Of a stretch of 64,000 nucleotides of DNA, positions 34,338-41,783 are shown piece by piece. The stretch is from Nocardioides sp. L-11A. Lineage in GTDB: Bacteria > Actinomycetota > Actinomycetes > Propionibacteriales > Nocardioidaceae. Below the pieces are notes generated by a model that did not search any database, was not told the DNA's origin, and saw only the letters and a program-made list of their open reading frames with translations. The number at the start of each line of letters is the position of its first letter. The stretch's first letter is position 1. Location of the stretch: the NCBI GenBank assembly GCA_029961745.1, contig CP124680.1:1984001-2048000 (forward strand), in the 5' to 3' direction. The position numbers and the translations under genes were made by a program.

Positions 34338-35090
34338 GTGACCGTTCGGAAGCTGCAGGAGAAGCGGGGCTGGGCCTTCAACATCGCCGTCCCCATCCTC
34401 AAGCCGGCGCTCCTGGCGGCGACCCGACGCGAGTGGATCGGCGGCGAGAACATCCCCGCCGACGGCGGCTTCATCATCGCGCTCAACCACATCTCCCACG
34501 TCGACCCCCTCACGGCGGCGCACCTCGTCTACGACCACGGCTACCTCCCGCGCTACCTCGCCAAGTCCGGGCTCTTCGACAACCCGGCGCTGGGCTACTT
34601 CCTGCGGGGGGCCGGCCAGATCCCGGTCAAGCGGGAGACGAAGGACGCCGTCGGGGCGTACGCCGCGGCGGTCGAGGCCGTCCGCTCCGGTCAGTGCGTC
34701 GTCATCTACCCCGAGGCCACGATCACCCGCGACCCCGACATGTGGCCGATGAAGGGCAAGTCCGGCGCGGCGCGGATCGCGCTCGAGACCGGCTGTCCGG
34801 TGATCCCGGTCGGCCAGTGGGGTGCGCACGAGATCCTCGCGCCGTACACCAAGCGTCCGCACGTCGTCCCGCGCCGCAAGGTCGTGATGCGCGTCGGGCC
34901 GCCGGTCCGGCTCGAGGACCTGCGGGCGCAGGAGCGGACGATCGCCGTCGTCAACGAGGCGACCGACCGGATCATGGCCGCGATCACCCACGAACTCGAG
35001 CTGGTGCGGGGAGCGACCGCGCCCGCCGAGCGCTACGACATGGCCGTGCACGGCGACCGGTTCAAGAAGAACAAGAAGGCGGCGAGCTGA
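34338..35090 (+). CDS. 1-acyl-sn-glycerol-3-phosphate acyltransferase
   Basis: A 250-residue PlsC-type acyltransferase: NHISHVDPL holds the catalytic H-x4-D, GQIPVKRE is block [12 protein letters not shown] block III and VIPVGQWG block IV. It adds the second acyl chain to lysophosphatidic acid at the membrane. The next gene, gpsA, makes glycerol 3-phosphate for the same pathway, with a one-base TGATG overlap. The start GTG 34338 gives the usual N-terminus; the C-terminus ends in a lysine-rich tail. Confidence 0.9.
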   Translation: MTVRKLQEKRGWAFNIAVPILKPALLAATRREWIGGENIPADGGFIIALNHISHVDPLTAAHLVYDHGYLPRYLAKSGLFDNPALGYFLRGAGQIPVKRETKDAVGAYAAAVEAVRSGQCVVIYPEATITRDPDMWPMKGKSGAARIALETGCPVIPVGQWGAHEILAPYTKRPHVVPRRKVVMRVGPPVRLEDLRAQERTIAVVNEATDRIMAAITHELELVRGATAPAERYDMAVHGDRFKKNKKAAS

Positions 35091-36094
35091 TGGGCAACAA
35101 GATCGCGGTGCTCGGAGCCGGCTCGTGGGGGACGGCGTTCTCGATCGTCCTGGCCGACGCCGGCAACGACGTGTGCATCTGGGCGCGTCGCGAGGAGGTC
35201 GCGGCGGCCGTCAACGAGCGGCACGAGAACGTCGAGTACCTCGCAGGCATCGAGCTCCCGCGCACGATCACCGCCACCCACGACCCCGAGCGGGCCCTCG
35301 CGGGCGCCGACGTCGTCGTCCTCGCGGTGCCCTCGCAGTCCCTGCGCGAGAACCTCCCCGCTTTCCTGCCGTACGTCGACAAGGACGCCGTGCTGGTCTC
35401 GCTGATGAAGGGCGTCGAGCTCGGCACCCTCAAGCGGATGTCGGAGGTGATCGCCGAGGTCGGCGACATCGGCGCCGACCGGATCGCCGTCGTCAGCGGC
35501 CCCAACCTCGCCCGTGAGATCGCCCGCCGTGAGCCGGCCGCCTCGGTCGTCGCGTGCGCCGACGAGTCCGTCGCCACCATGCTCCAGCAGCGGGTCCACT
35601 CGCCGGCGTTCCGGCCCTACACCAGTGTCGACGTCCTCGGCTGCGAGTACGGCGGCGCCTACAAGAACGTGGTCGCCCTCTGCGTCGGCATGGCTGTCGG
35701 CCAGGGCTTCGGCGACAACACCACCGCCTCGCTGATCACCCGCGGCCTCGCCGAGACCGCCCGGCTCGCCATGAACCTCGGCGCCAACCCGCTGACCCTG
35801 ATGGGCCTCGCCGGTCTCGGTGACCTCGTCGCGACCTGCTCGTCGCCGTTGTCGCGCAACCGCACCTTCGGCGAGAAGCTGGGGCAGGGGATGACCGTCG
35901 AACAGATCTACGCCTCGACCCGCCAGGTCGCCGAGGGAGCGAAGTCCTGCTCCTCGCTGCGGGCGCTCGCCGCCCGGACCGCCATCGAGGCGCCCATCGT
36001 CGATGCCGTCGACGAGGTGGTCCAGGGCCGGCTCACCACCTCCCAGCTGATGGACGCGTTCATCTCGCGCGACACCAAGGCCGAGCTGTCGTAG
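35090..36094 (+). CDS. gpsA: Glycerol-3-phosphate dehydrogenase [NAD(P)+]
   Basis: GpsA reduces dihydroxyacetone phosphate to sn-glycerol 3-phosphate for phospholipid synthesis. In 334 residues: N-terminal Rossmann loop GAGSWGTA (9-16), the [11 protein letters not shown] segment, the catalytic lysine in [10 protein letters not shown], and the C-terminal [17 protein letters not shown] substrate loop. Start coupled to the acyltransferase stop. Two long palindromes follow it. Confidence 0.96.
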   Translation: MGNKIAVLGAGSWGTAFSIVLADAGNDVCIWARREEVAAAVNERHENVEYLAGIELPRTITATHDPERALAGADVVVLAVPSQSLRENLPAFLPYVDKDAVLVSLMKGVELGTLKRMSEVIAEVGDIGADRIAVVSGPNLAREIARREPAASVVACADESVATMLQQRVHSPAFRPYTSVDVLGCEYGGAYKNVVALCVGMAVGQGFGDNTTASLITRGLAETARLAMNLGANPLTLMGLAGLGDLVATCSSPLSRNRTFGEKLGQGMTVEQIYASTRQVAEGAKSCSSLRALAARTAIEAPIVDAVDEVVQGRLTTSQLMDAFISRDTKAELS

Positions 36095-36104
36095 CGCTGC
36101 TGCA

Positions 36105-36130
36105 GGAATCGCCGGTCGACCGGCGATTCC
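36105..36130. terminator. 26-bp perfect palindrome after gpsA
   Basis: GGAATCGCCGGTC followed at once by its reverse complement, 10 bp after the gpsA stop. Together with the next palindrome it fills the gap between gpsA and the convergent YqeY-like gene; a tandem bidirectional terminator is the simplest reading. Confidence 0.65.
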
Positions 36131-36132
36131 CA

Positions 36133-36164
36133 CGCTTGTCGGGCGTTGCAACGCCCGACAAGCG
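36133..36164. terminator. 32-bp perfect palindrome, second of the pair
   Basis: A perfect 16-bp inverted repeat (CGCTTGTCGGGCGTTG and complement) starting two bases after the previous palindrome. No loop bases, unlike a classical terminator, so either DNA cruciform or dimer binding is also possible. Confidence 0.6.
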
Positions 36165-36212
36165 CAGGAAACACCCGCCCAGTGGTAGCCCTGAGGCTGA
36201 CGGGAAGCCCGG

Positions 36213-36569
36213 CTAGAGGTACGCCGCCAGCGTCTCCGCCGCGGCCCGCAGCTCCGCCGCCCGCTCCGGCGCCCGCTGGTCCAGCTGCGCCGCGGCCGCG
36301 AGCAACTCGTCCCTCTCGCCTGCGACGAGGGCGCGGACGTCGTCGTCGCTGAGCTCGCGCCGGGGCGCCTCCGCGGCGCCCAGACCGGCGGCGGCACCGG
36401 CGATCGGGCCCGCGGCGGCCGGACCGGTCTCGGCCACCGGAACCGCTTCGGCGTTGGCGATCACGCCCGCCATGGTGCGCAGCACCTTGACGGTGTCCAG
36501 GTCGCGCTCGCGCAGCGCCGAGCGCAGGTCGACCTGCAGCCGAGCGGCGAGGCCGGGCGCGGCGCTCAT
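36213..36569 (-). CDS. GatB/YqeY domain protein
   Basis: A 118-residue YqeY-type protein. The N-terminal part LQVDLRSALRERDLDTVKVLRTMAGVIANAE is the family signature, and the C-terminal half is an alanine-rich helical bundle. YqeY resembles the tRNA-binding tail of GatB, but its own role is not settled. It is shorter than the usual 148 residues, lacking part of the C-terminal domain. The ATG 36569 overlaps the stop of the upstream PLP enzyme gene (ATGA). Confidence 0.75.
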   Translation of the reverse strand: MSAAPGLAARLQVDLRSALRERDLDTVKVLRTMAGVIANAEAVPVAETGPAAAGPIAGAAAGLGAAEAPRRELSDDDVRALVAGERDELLAAAAQLDQRAPERAAELRAAAETLAAYL

Positions 36570-37672
36570 GCGTTGATCCGGTCGAGGGCCTGTGTGAGAT
36601 CGGCCCACAGGTCCTCGACGTCCTCGATGCCGACCGACAGCCGGACCAGGCCCTCGGGGATGGTCGCCGGCTCGACCTTCCAGCGACGCCGCCGCTCGAA
36701 GGTCGACTCGACGCCGCCGAGGGAGGTCGCGTGCACCCACAGCGACGTCGCGCGCACCAGGAAGTCCCCGGCGTCGGCGCCCCCCGCCAGGACCGGCGCC
36801 ACGATCGCGCCGAACCCGGGATAGCGGACCTCCGCGACGGCCGGGTGGTCGGCGAGGCGGCGGGCGAGCTCGGCCGCGTTGGCGGCGGCCCGCTCCAGGC
36901 GCACGTGGAGGGTGCGCAGGCCACGCAGTGCCAGCCACGTCTCGAACGGACCCGGTACGGCGCCGGCGAGGTCGCGGCGGCCCTTGAGGGCGGCGTACAC
37001 CTCGTCGTCGTCCACGACGATCGCGCCCATCAGTACGTCGCTGTGGCCGGCGATGTACTTGGTCGCGGAGTGCACGACGATGTCGGCGCCCAGCGACAGC
37101 GGCTGCTGGAGCAGGGGAGTGGCGAAGGTGTTGTCGACCACGACCCGGATGCCGAGCTCGTGTGCCGCCGCGCACAGGGCGGGGATGTCCGCGATCTCCA
37201 GCGCCGGGTTCGTCGGGGACTCGAGCCACAGCAGCGCGCAGTCCTCGTCCTGCTGCAGCGCCGCGATGACGGCCGCGGTGTCGCTCGTATCGACCAGGGT
37301 CGCCCGGAGCCGGCCCCGCGACTCGGCGTCGGCGAGCGCACCGACCGACCCGTTGTAGGCGTGGCGGGGCGCGATCACGCTGCCGCCGGTGCCGACCAGG
37401 TCGAGGATCGTGGTCACGGCCGCCATGCCGGAGGCGAACGCCAGCGCCCGGCCGCCCTCCAGCGCGCCGAGTGTCTCCTCGAAGGCCGACCACGTGGGGT
37501 TGCCGAAGCGGGCGTACTCCAGGTCCCCGGTGGCGCCGTACGTCGAGGTCATGGTGATCGGGACGTTCAGCGGCTGGTCGGGCTCGTGCGGCGGTCGGCC
37601 CGCCGTCACCGCGAGGGTGGCGGGACGCAGCGCCGGGAGGGTCGTGGACGGGTCGTGCGCAGGAGCGGCCAT
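36566..37672 (-). CDS. Cystathionine gamma-synthase/lyase family PLP enzyme
   Basis: A 368-residue Cys/Met-metabolism PLP enzyme. It has YARFGNPTW (PLP phosphate contact), SGMAAVTTIL, LESPTNP, the VVVDNTFATPLLQQP loop, and the Schiff-base lysine in HSATKYIAGHSD. These fit trans-sulfuration enzymes; whether it makes cystathionine (synthase) or cleaves it (lyase), or acts on another sulfur amino acid, cannot be told from motifs alone. Start ATG 37672. Coupled downstream to the YqeY-like gene and divergent from ddl. Confidence 0.85.
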   Translation of the reverse strand: MAAPAHDPSTTLPALRPATLAVTAGRPPHEPDQPLNVPITMTSTYGATGDLEYARFGNPTWSAFEETLGALEGGRALAFASGMAAVTTILDLVGTGGSVIAPRHAYNGSVGALADAESRGRLRATLVDTSDTAAVIAALQQDEDCALLWLESPTNPALEIADIPALCAAAHELGIRVVVDNTFATPLLQQPLSLGADIVVHSATKYIAGHSDVLMGAIVVDDDEVYAALKGRRDLAGAVPGPFETWLALRGLRTLHVRLERAAANAAELARRLADHPAVAEVRYPGFGAIVAPVLAGGADAGDFLVRATSLWVHATSLGGVESTFERRRRWKVEPATIPEGLVRLSVGIEDVEDLWADLTQALDRINA

Positions 37673-37696
37673 GTCCCAAAGGTAGGGTCATCGCCG

Positions 37697-38821
37697 ATGA
37701 GCTCTCCCACCGGCCGCCGTGTCCGTGTCGCTGTCGTCTTCGGCGGCCGCTCCAGTGAGCACGCCATCTCGTGCGTGACCGCCGGAAGCGTGCTCCAGGC
37801 CATCGACCGCGAGAAGTACGACGTCATCCCCATCGGCATCGCGACCGACGGCAGGTGGGTGCTGGAGGCCGACGATCCCCAGCGACACCGGATCACCGGC
37901 GCTGGGCAGCTGCCGTCCGTCGACGGCGACCGGGCCGCGGTCGCCCTGGCCCGGACCACGGCCGGCACGGACCTCGTCGTCAACGAGCCGGCGCAGACGC
38001 CGCGGGCGCTCGGGGAGGTCGACGTCGTCTTCCCGCTGCTGCACGGTCCCTGGGGCGAGGATGGCACCATCCAGGGCCTGTTCGAGATGTCCGACGTGCG
38101 CTACGTCGGCTCCGGCGTCCTCGCCTCCGCGGTCAGCATGGACAAGGCGTTCATGAAGATCGTGCTCCAGGACGCCGGCCTGCCGGTGATGCCGAGCGAG
38201 ACGGTCACCGCCCGCCAGTGGTCCGCCGACCCGCAGGCCGTGCGCGAGCGTGTCGCCGCCCTCGGCTACCCGCTCTTCGTGAAGCCCGCCCGCGGCGGCT
38301 CCAGCATCGGCATCGCCAAGGCGCACGCGCCGGATGAGCTCGACGCTGCCATCGAGGGGGCGCTCGCCCACGACCCGAAGGTGCTCGTCGAGGTCTCCGC
38401 AGAGGACGCCCGCGAGGTCGAGTGCGGCGTCCTCGAGGCGCTCGACGGCGGCGTCGACACCAGCCTGCCCGCGGAGATCCGGATCACCGGCGAGCACGAG
38501 TTCTACGACTTCGAGGCCAAGTACCTCCCCGAGGAGCACACCGAGCTCGACGTGCCCGCCGTGCTGCCCGACGGCGTGCAGGAGCGGATGCGGGCGATGG
38601 CCGCGCAGGCGTTCACCGCCGTCGGCTGCGAGGGGCTGGCGCGCGTCGACTTCTTCCTGATGCCCGACGGCTCGCTGGTCGTCAACGAGCTCAACACGAT
38701 GCCGGGCTTCACGCCGCTGTCGATGTTCCCGCAGATGTGGGCCGCGACGGGCGTGCCGTACGGCGAGCTCGTCGACCGGCTGCTCACGCTGGCCCTACGG
38801 CGCGACACCGGCCTGCGCTAG
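37697..38821 (+). CDS. ddl: D-alanine--D-alanine ligase
   Basis: Ddl joins two D-alanines with ATP for peptidoglycan precursors. The 374-residue protein has FGGRSSEHAISC near the N-terminus, the LLHGPWGEDGTIQG motif, an ATP-grasp core (FVKPARGGSSIGI), and the metal-binding NELNTMPGFTP at the C-terminus. The tyrosine/phenylalanine choice in the EHEFYDFEAKY loop matches D-Ala-D-Ala rather than D-Ala-D-Lac enzymes. Start ATG 37697, 24 bp from the divergent PLP gene. Confidence 0.96.
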   Translation: MSSPTGRRVRVAVVFGGRSSEHAISCVTAGSVLQAIDREKYDVIPIGIATDGRWVLEADDPQRHRITGAGQLPSVDGDRAAVALARTTAGTDLVVNEPAQTPRALGEVDVVFPLLHGPWGEDGTIQGLFEMSDVRYVGSGVLASAVSMDKAFMKIVLQDAGLPVMPSETVTARQWSADPQAVRERVAALGYPLFVKPARGGSSIGIAKAHAPDELDAAIEGALAHDPKVLVEVSAEDAREVECGVLEALDGGVDTSLPAEIRITGEHEFYDFEAKYLPEEHTELDVPAVLPDGVQERMRAMAAQAFTAVGCEGLARVDFFLMPDGSLVVNELNTMPGFTPLSMFPQMWAATGVPYGELVDRLLTLALRRDTGLR

Positions 38822-39507
38822 GCACGGCCACCCGGCGAGACCGTGGCGGCGATCCGTCCGACGGTCTCCGGCAGCAGCGCCATGTCCTCGATGACCGCCG
38901 TGGCGTCGGCGAGCAGGTCACCGGGGGTCTGCGCGGCGTACCTGATCACCGGCATCCCGGCCGCGATCGCGGCGCCCACGCCCGCGGGACTGTCCTCGAC
39001 GACGACGCAGCGGCGCGGAGCGACGCCGAGGATCGACGCCGCGTGGAGGAACAGGTCCGGTGCCGGCTTGCCGTGGACGACATCCTCGGCGCTGAAGATC
39101 CGGCCCCGGAAGTCGTCGAGCAGGCCGGTCAGCCCGAGCACGCTCTCGATCCGACGGTGCGAGCCGGAGGATGCGACACAGGTGCGATAGCCGTCGCGGG
39201 CCAGACGGGCGAGGGCGTCGGCGATGCCGGGGACCGCCGCCAGCTCGGCCGCGAACAACGCCTCGTTCGCGGCGACCCGGCGCTCCCGGAAGTCGGCGGG
39301 GAGCGGTTGCCCGATCCGGCGCTCGATATGGGCCCGGATGTCCGGCCATGGGCGGCCGAGGTGCTGCGCGCGGATCTCCGCGACGGTGATCGGCCAGCCG
39401 AGCTCGGCCAGCATCGTCATCTCCACGCGCTGCACCAGGGGCTCGCTGTCGACGAGCACCCCGTCGCAGTCGAACACCACCAGCGTCGAGCGGGCCTCGG
39501 CACACAC
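38818..39507 (-). CDS. HAD-superfamily hydrolase, beta-phosphoglucomutase-like
   Basis: A 229-residue HAD phosphatase of the CbbY/Gph type: motif I DCDGVLVDSE (13-22), motif II CVASSGS, motif III lysine in HGKPAPD and motif IV VVEDSPAG. The DxDGVLVDSE motif and the helical cap suggest a sugar phosphate phosphatase or mutase; the substrate is unknown. Start GTG 39507. It converges with ddl, overlapping by 4 bp at the 3' ends. Confidence 0.87.
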   Translation of the reverse strand: MCAEARSTLVVFDCDGVLVDSEPLVQRVEMTMLAELGWPITVAEIRAQHLGRPWPDIRAHIERRIGQPLPADFRERRVAANEALFAAELAAVPGIADALARLARDGYRTCVASSGSHRRIESVLGLTGLLDDFRGRIFSAEDVVHGKPAPDLFLHAASILGVAPRRCVVVEDSPAGVGAAIAAGMPVIRYAAQTPGDLLADATAVIEDMALLPETVGRIAATVSPGGRA

Positions 39508-39524
39508 GATGATGTCGTCCGGCC

Positions 39525-40019
39525 TCAGTCGCAGTCGTCGACGAGGGTCAGGTGCTCCTTGATCAGCGGTGCCAGCACCGTCATCGCCGCGGGCCCGGCA
39601 TTGGGCCGGTAGCGCGAGGGGATCGTCACCTCGACCCGCGGGCTGTAGCCGGCCGCGGTCAGGGTGAGATCGAGCCCCTGATCGTCGTACTGCTCGTCGG
39701 GGATGTAGTAGCCGACGCCGTCGGCGGACTCGCAGGACGCGGTCAGGTCGAAGCCCGCCGGCCGGGCGACGCCGCAGCGCACCACGATCGCCGGGTCGCC
39801 GTACGCCGCTGCGGGGGCGTCGTCCGGCTCGATGGCGACCCGCTCCTCGTCGGCCAGCGTCGCGGGCAGGTCGGCCGCGAAGGCGTCACAGGCTGCCCGG
39901 TCCGCCGCGGACTGTCGGGGGACGTCGATCTCGACGGGTCCGCCGCAGGCGGCGAGGGTCAGGGGCAGCGCGAGCAGTGCCGCGCACGGGACGAGCCGTC
40001 CGCGGGAGGACCGGGGCAC
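39525..40019 (-). CDS. DUF3515 lipoprotein
   Basis: A 164-residue secreted lipoprotein: a basic start, a hydrophobic segment and the lipobox LAACGG with the modified cysteine near residue 25. The mature part has a pair of cysteines (C81 region and C95 region) and matches the DUF3515 family, which in Actinobacteria sits between ddl and thiL. Function unknown; the gene neighbourhood hints at envelope biology. Start GTG 40019, three bases after the neighbouring Lrp-like gene's stop. Confidence 0.8.
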   Translation of the reverse strand: MPRSSRGRLVPCAALLALPLTLAACGGPVEIDVPRQSAADRAACDAFAADLPATLADEERVAIEPDDAPAAAYGDPAIVVRCGVARPAGFDLTASCESADGVGYYIPDEQYDDQGLDLTLTAAGYSPRVEVTIPSRYRPNAGPAAMTVLAPLIKEHLTLVDDCD

Positions 40020-40022
40020 CGT

Positions 40023-40259
40023 TCAGATGTGCACGACGGGGCAGGTGAGGGTGCGGGTGATGCCCTCGAGGTTCTGCACCTTGGAGACCACGAGCTTGCC
40101 CAGCTCGTCGACGTTGCGGGCCTCGGCGCGCACGATGACGTCGTAGGGACCGGTGACGTCCTCGGCGAGGGTGACCCCGGCGATCGCGCCGACCTCGCGG
40201 GCGACCTCGGCCGCCTTGCCGACGTCGGTCTGGATGAGGATGTAGGCCTGCACCACCAT
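40023..40259 (-). CDS. Stand-alone Lrp/AsnC ligand-binding (RAM) domain protein
   Basis: 78 residues that form only the RAM effector domain of Lrp/AsnC proteins (AYILIQTDVGKAAEVAREV, GPYDVIVRAEARNVDELGKLV, TRTLTCPVVHI). The helix-turn-helix is absent. Such solo domains bind amino acids and form ring oligomers but do not bind DNA alone. It is conserved in this ddl-thiL neighbourhood of Actinobacteria. Start ATG 40259, divergent from thiL. Confidence 0.9.
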   Translation of the reverse strand: MVVQAYILIQTDVGKAAEVAREVGAIAGVTLAEDVTGPYDVIVRAEARNVDELGKLVVSKVQNLEGITRTLTCPVVHI

Positions 40260-40376
40260 GGGGTCACGCTCCCGTCGGTCGGTTTGGTCGGGGCCTCAAC
40301 CTACCTCGCGGCCCCACCTGAGCAGAACCCGCGAGCCGCGGGACCCGGTCCCCTGTGCGTCTGGTGGGATGGACTC

Positions 40377-41348
40377 ATGGCAGACGCGATCGACCGGGAC
40401 ACGACGCTGGCGGATCTCGGCGAGTTCGGGCTGATCGGTCGGATCGCCGAGGTGGTCGCCGCCACGGCGCCGGGGGAGGACGTGCTGCTCGGCCCGGGCG
40501 ACGACGCGGCGGTACTCCGGGTCCGCAAGGGGCACGTGGTCGTCTCGACCGACCTGATGGTCGAGGGCCGGCACTTCCGTCGCGACTGGGTCGAGGCCGT
40601 CGATGTCGGCCACCGGGCCGCGGCGCAGAACCTCTCCGACATCAACGCCATGGGCGGGCGGGCGCAATGGCTGACCGTCGGGCTCGCCGCCCCTGCGGAC
40701 CTCCCGGCCCAGTGGGCGCTCGACTTCACCCGCGGGTTCGCCGAGGAGTGCGCGGTCGTCGGCGCCGGCCTGGTGGGCGGCGACGTCACCCGGGCCGACG
40801 AGATCGTCGTGTCGGTGACCGTGATCGGCGCGTGCACCGTGTCCCCGGTGCTGCGCTCGGGCGCCATGCCCGGCGACGTCCTCGCTCTCTGCGGCCGCCA
40901 GGGATGGTCGGCCGGCGGCCTCGCCGTGCTGGGCCGGGGCTTCCGCTCGCCCCGGGTGCTCGTCGACGCCTACCGCCGCCCCGCCCCGCCGTACGCCGCC
41001 GGGCCGGTCGCCGCCGAGGCCGGGGCCACCGCGATGATCGACGTGTCCGACGGCCTGCTGGCCGAGGCCCGGCACCTCGCGGAGGGATCAGGGGTCAGCA
41101 TCGACGTCGAGACCACCGCCTTCGAGATCCCCGAGCCGCTGCTCGCCGTCGGCCAGGCGACCGGAGCGGACCCGCTGCAGTTCATCCTGGGCGGCGGGGA
41201 GGACCATCCCCTGCTGGCGACCTTCCCGCCCGACGTCGCGCTGCCCGAGGGGTGGACCCGGATCGGAACGGTGTCGGCTCGCGGGGACCTGCCCGTCACG
41301 GTCGACGGCGGCGCCTACGACGGCCCCACCGGCTGGACGCATTTCTGA
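40377..41348 (+). CDS. thiL: Thiamine-monophosphate kinase
   Basis: ThiL phosphorylates thiamine monophosphate to thiamine diphosphate, the active cofactor. The 323-residue protein shows the PurM-type ATP-binding core: GPGDDAAVL (about 39-47), STDLMVEGRHF, the NLSDINAMGG loop, GGDVTRAD, the IDVSDGLLAEA segment and GGGEDHPLL. Start ATG 40377; a longer frame upstream is antisense. Followed by two hairpin repeats before the convergent rpmB. Confidence 0.94.
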   Translation: MADAIDRDTTLADLGEFGLIGRIAEVVAATAPGEDVLLGPGDDAAVLRVRKGHVVVSTDLMVEGRHFRRDWVEAVDVGHRAAAQNLSDINAMGGRAQWLTVGLAAPADLPAQWALDFTRGFAEECAVVGAGLVGGDVTRADEIVVSVTVIGACTVSPVLRSGAMPGDVLALCGRQGWSAGGLAVLGRGFRSPRVLVDAYRRPAPPYAAGPVAAEAGATAMIDVSDGLLAEARHLAEGSGVSIDVETTAFEIPEPLLAVGQATGADPLQFILGGGEDHPLLATFPPDVALPEGWTRIGTVSARGDLPVTVDGGAYDGPTGWTHF

Positions 41349-41355
41349 GTTGGTG

Positions 41356-41391
41356 GGCCGAGCGTGTCGGATATCGACCACGCTGCCGGCC
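41356..41391. repeat. Minimal copy of the 52.9-kb repeat family
   Basis: GGCCGAGCGTG (41356-41366) and CACGCTGCCGGCC (41379-41391) are the two ends of the 93-bp units at 52891-53367, here separated by only 12 bases (TCGGATATCGAC). The ends pair with each other apart from a two-base bulge, so it forms a compact hairpin just after thiL. Confidence 0.7.
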
Positions 41392-41401
41392 ACGCAAAAC
41401 G

Positions 41402-41437
41402 CACCGACCCGTCGCGTTCAAACGCGACGGGTCGGTG
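41402..41437. terminator. 17-bp-arm palindrome between thiL and rpmB
   Basis: Perfect 17-bp arms around a CA loop. The core GACCCGTCGCGTT...AACGCGACGGGTC is the same as in the palindrome between ogt and the IclR gene (29766-29795). It is located 14 bp from the rpmB stop, in a convergent junction, so it likely terminates both transcripts. Confidence 0.75.
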
Positions 41438-41450
41438 GGAGGAGCTCAGG

Positions 41451-41636
41451 TCAGCGGGTGACCTTGCCGGCCTTGATGCAGCCGGTGCAGACGTTGAGGC
41501 GCTTGGGCGTGCCGTTGACCACGGCGCGCACCCGCTGGATGTTCGGGTCGAAGCGGCGCTTGGTGATCTTGCGCGACCACGGCCGGTTGTTGCCGAAGGT
41601 CGGCTTCTTGTCGCAGATGTCGCACACGGCGGCCAT
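41451..41636 (-). CDS. rpmB: 50S ribosomal protein L28
   Basis: A 61-residue L28 of the zinc-binding (C+) type, with C5-x2-C8 and C50-x2-C53. The core (KPTFGNNRPWSRKITKRRFDPN region) is typical. Start ATG 41636 with GGAG upstream. Encoded opposite to thiL and divergent from the DAK2 gene, as in many Actinobacteria. Because a C+ form is used, a zinc-independent paralogue under zinc control may exist elsewhere (inference). Confidence 0.96.
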   Translation of the reverse strand: MAAVCDICDKKPTFGNNRPWSRKITKRRFDPNIQRVRAVVNGTPKRLNVCTGCIKAGKVTR

Positions 41637-41783
41637 GGTTGTCACTCCTGGAGGATTGCTCGTAACTAAGTCGTGCGTGCCGGGCGCGCAGAGGGCGCTT
41701 CGGGCAACCGGACGAGAATAGCCGACGCGGCCGCGCTGACCGAAATCGGCGGACCCCGCGGCACGTGCCCTAGGGTGACGTCG

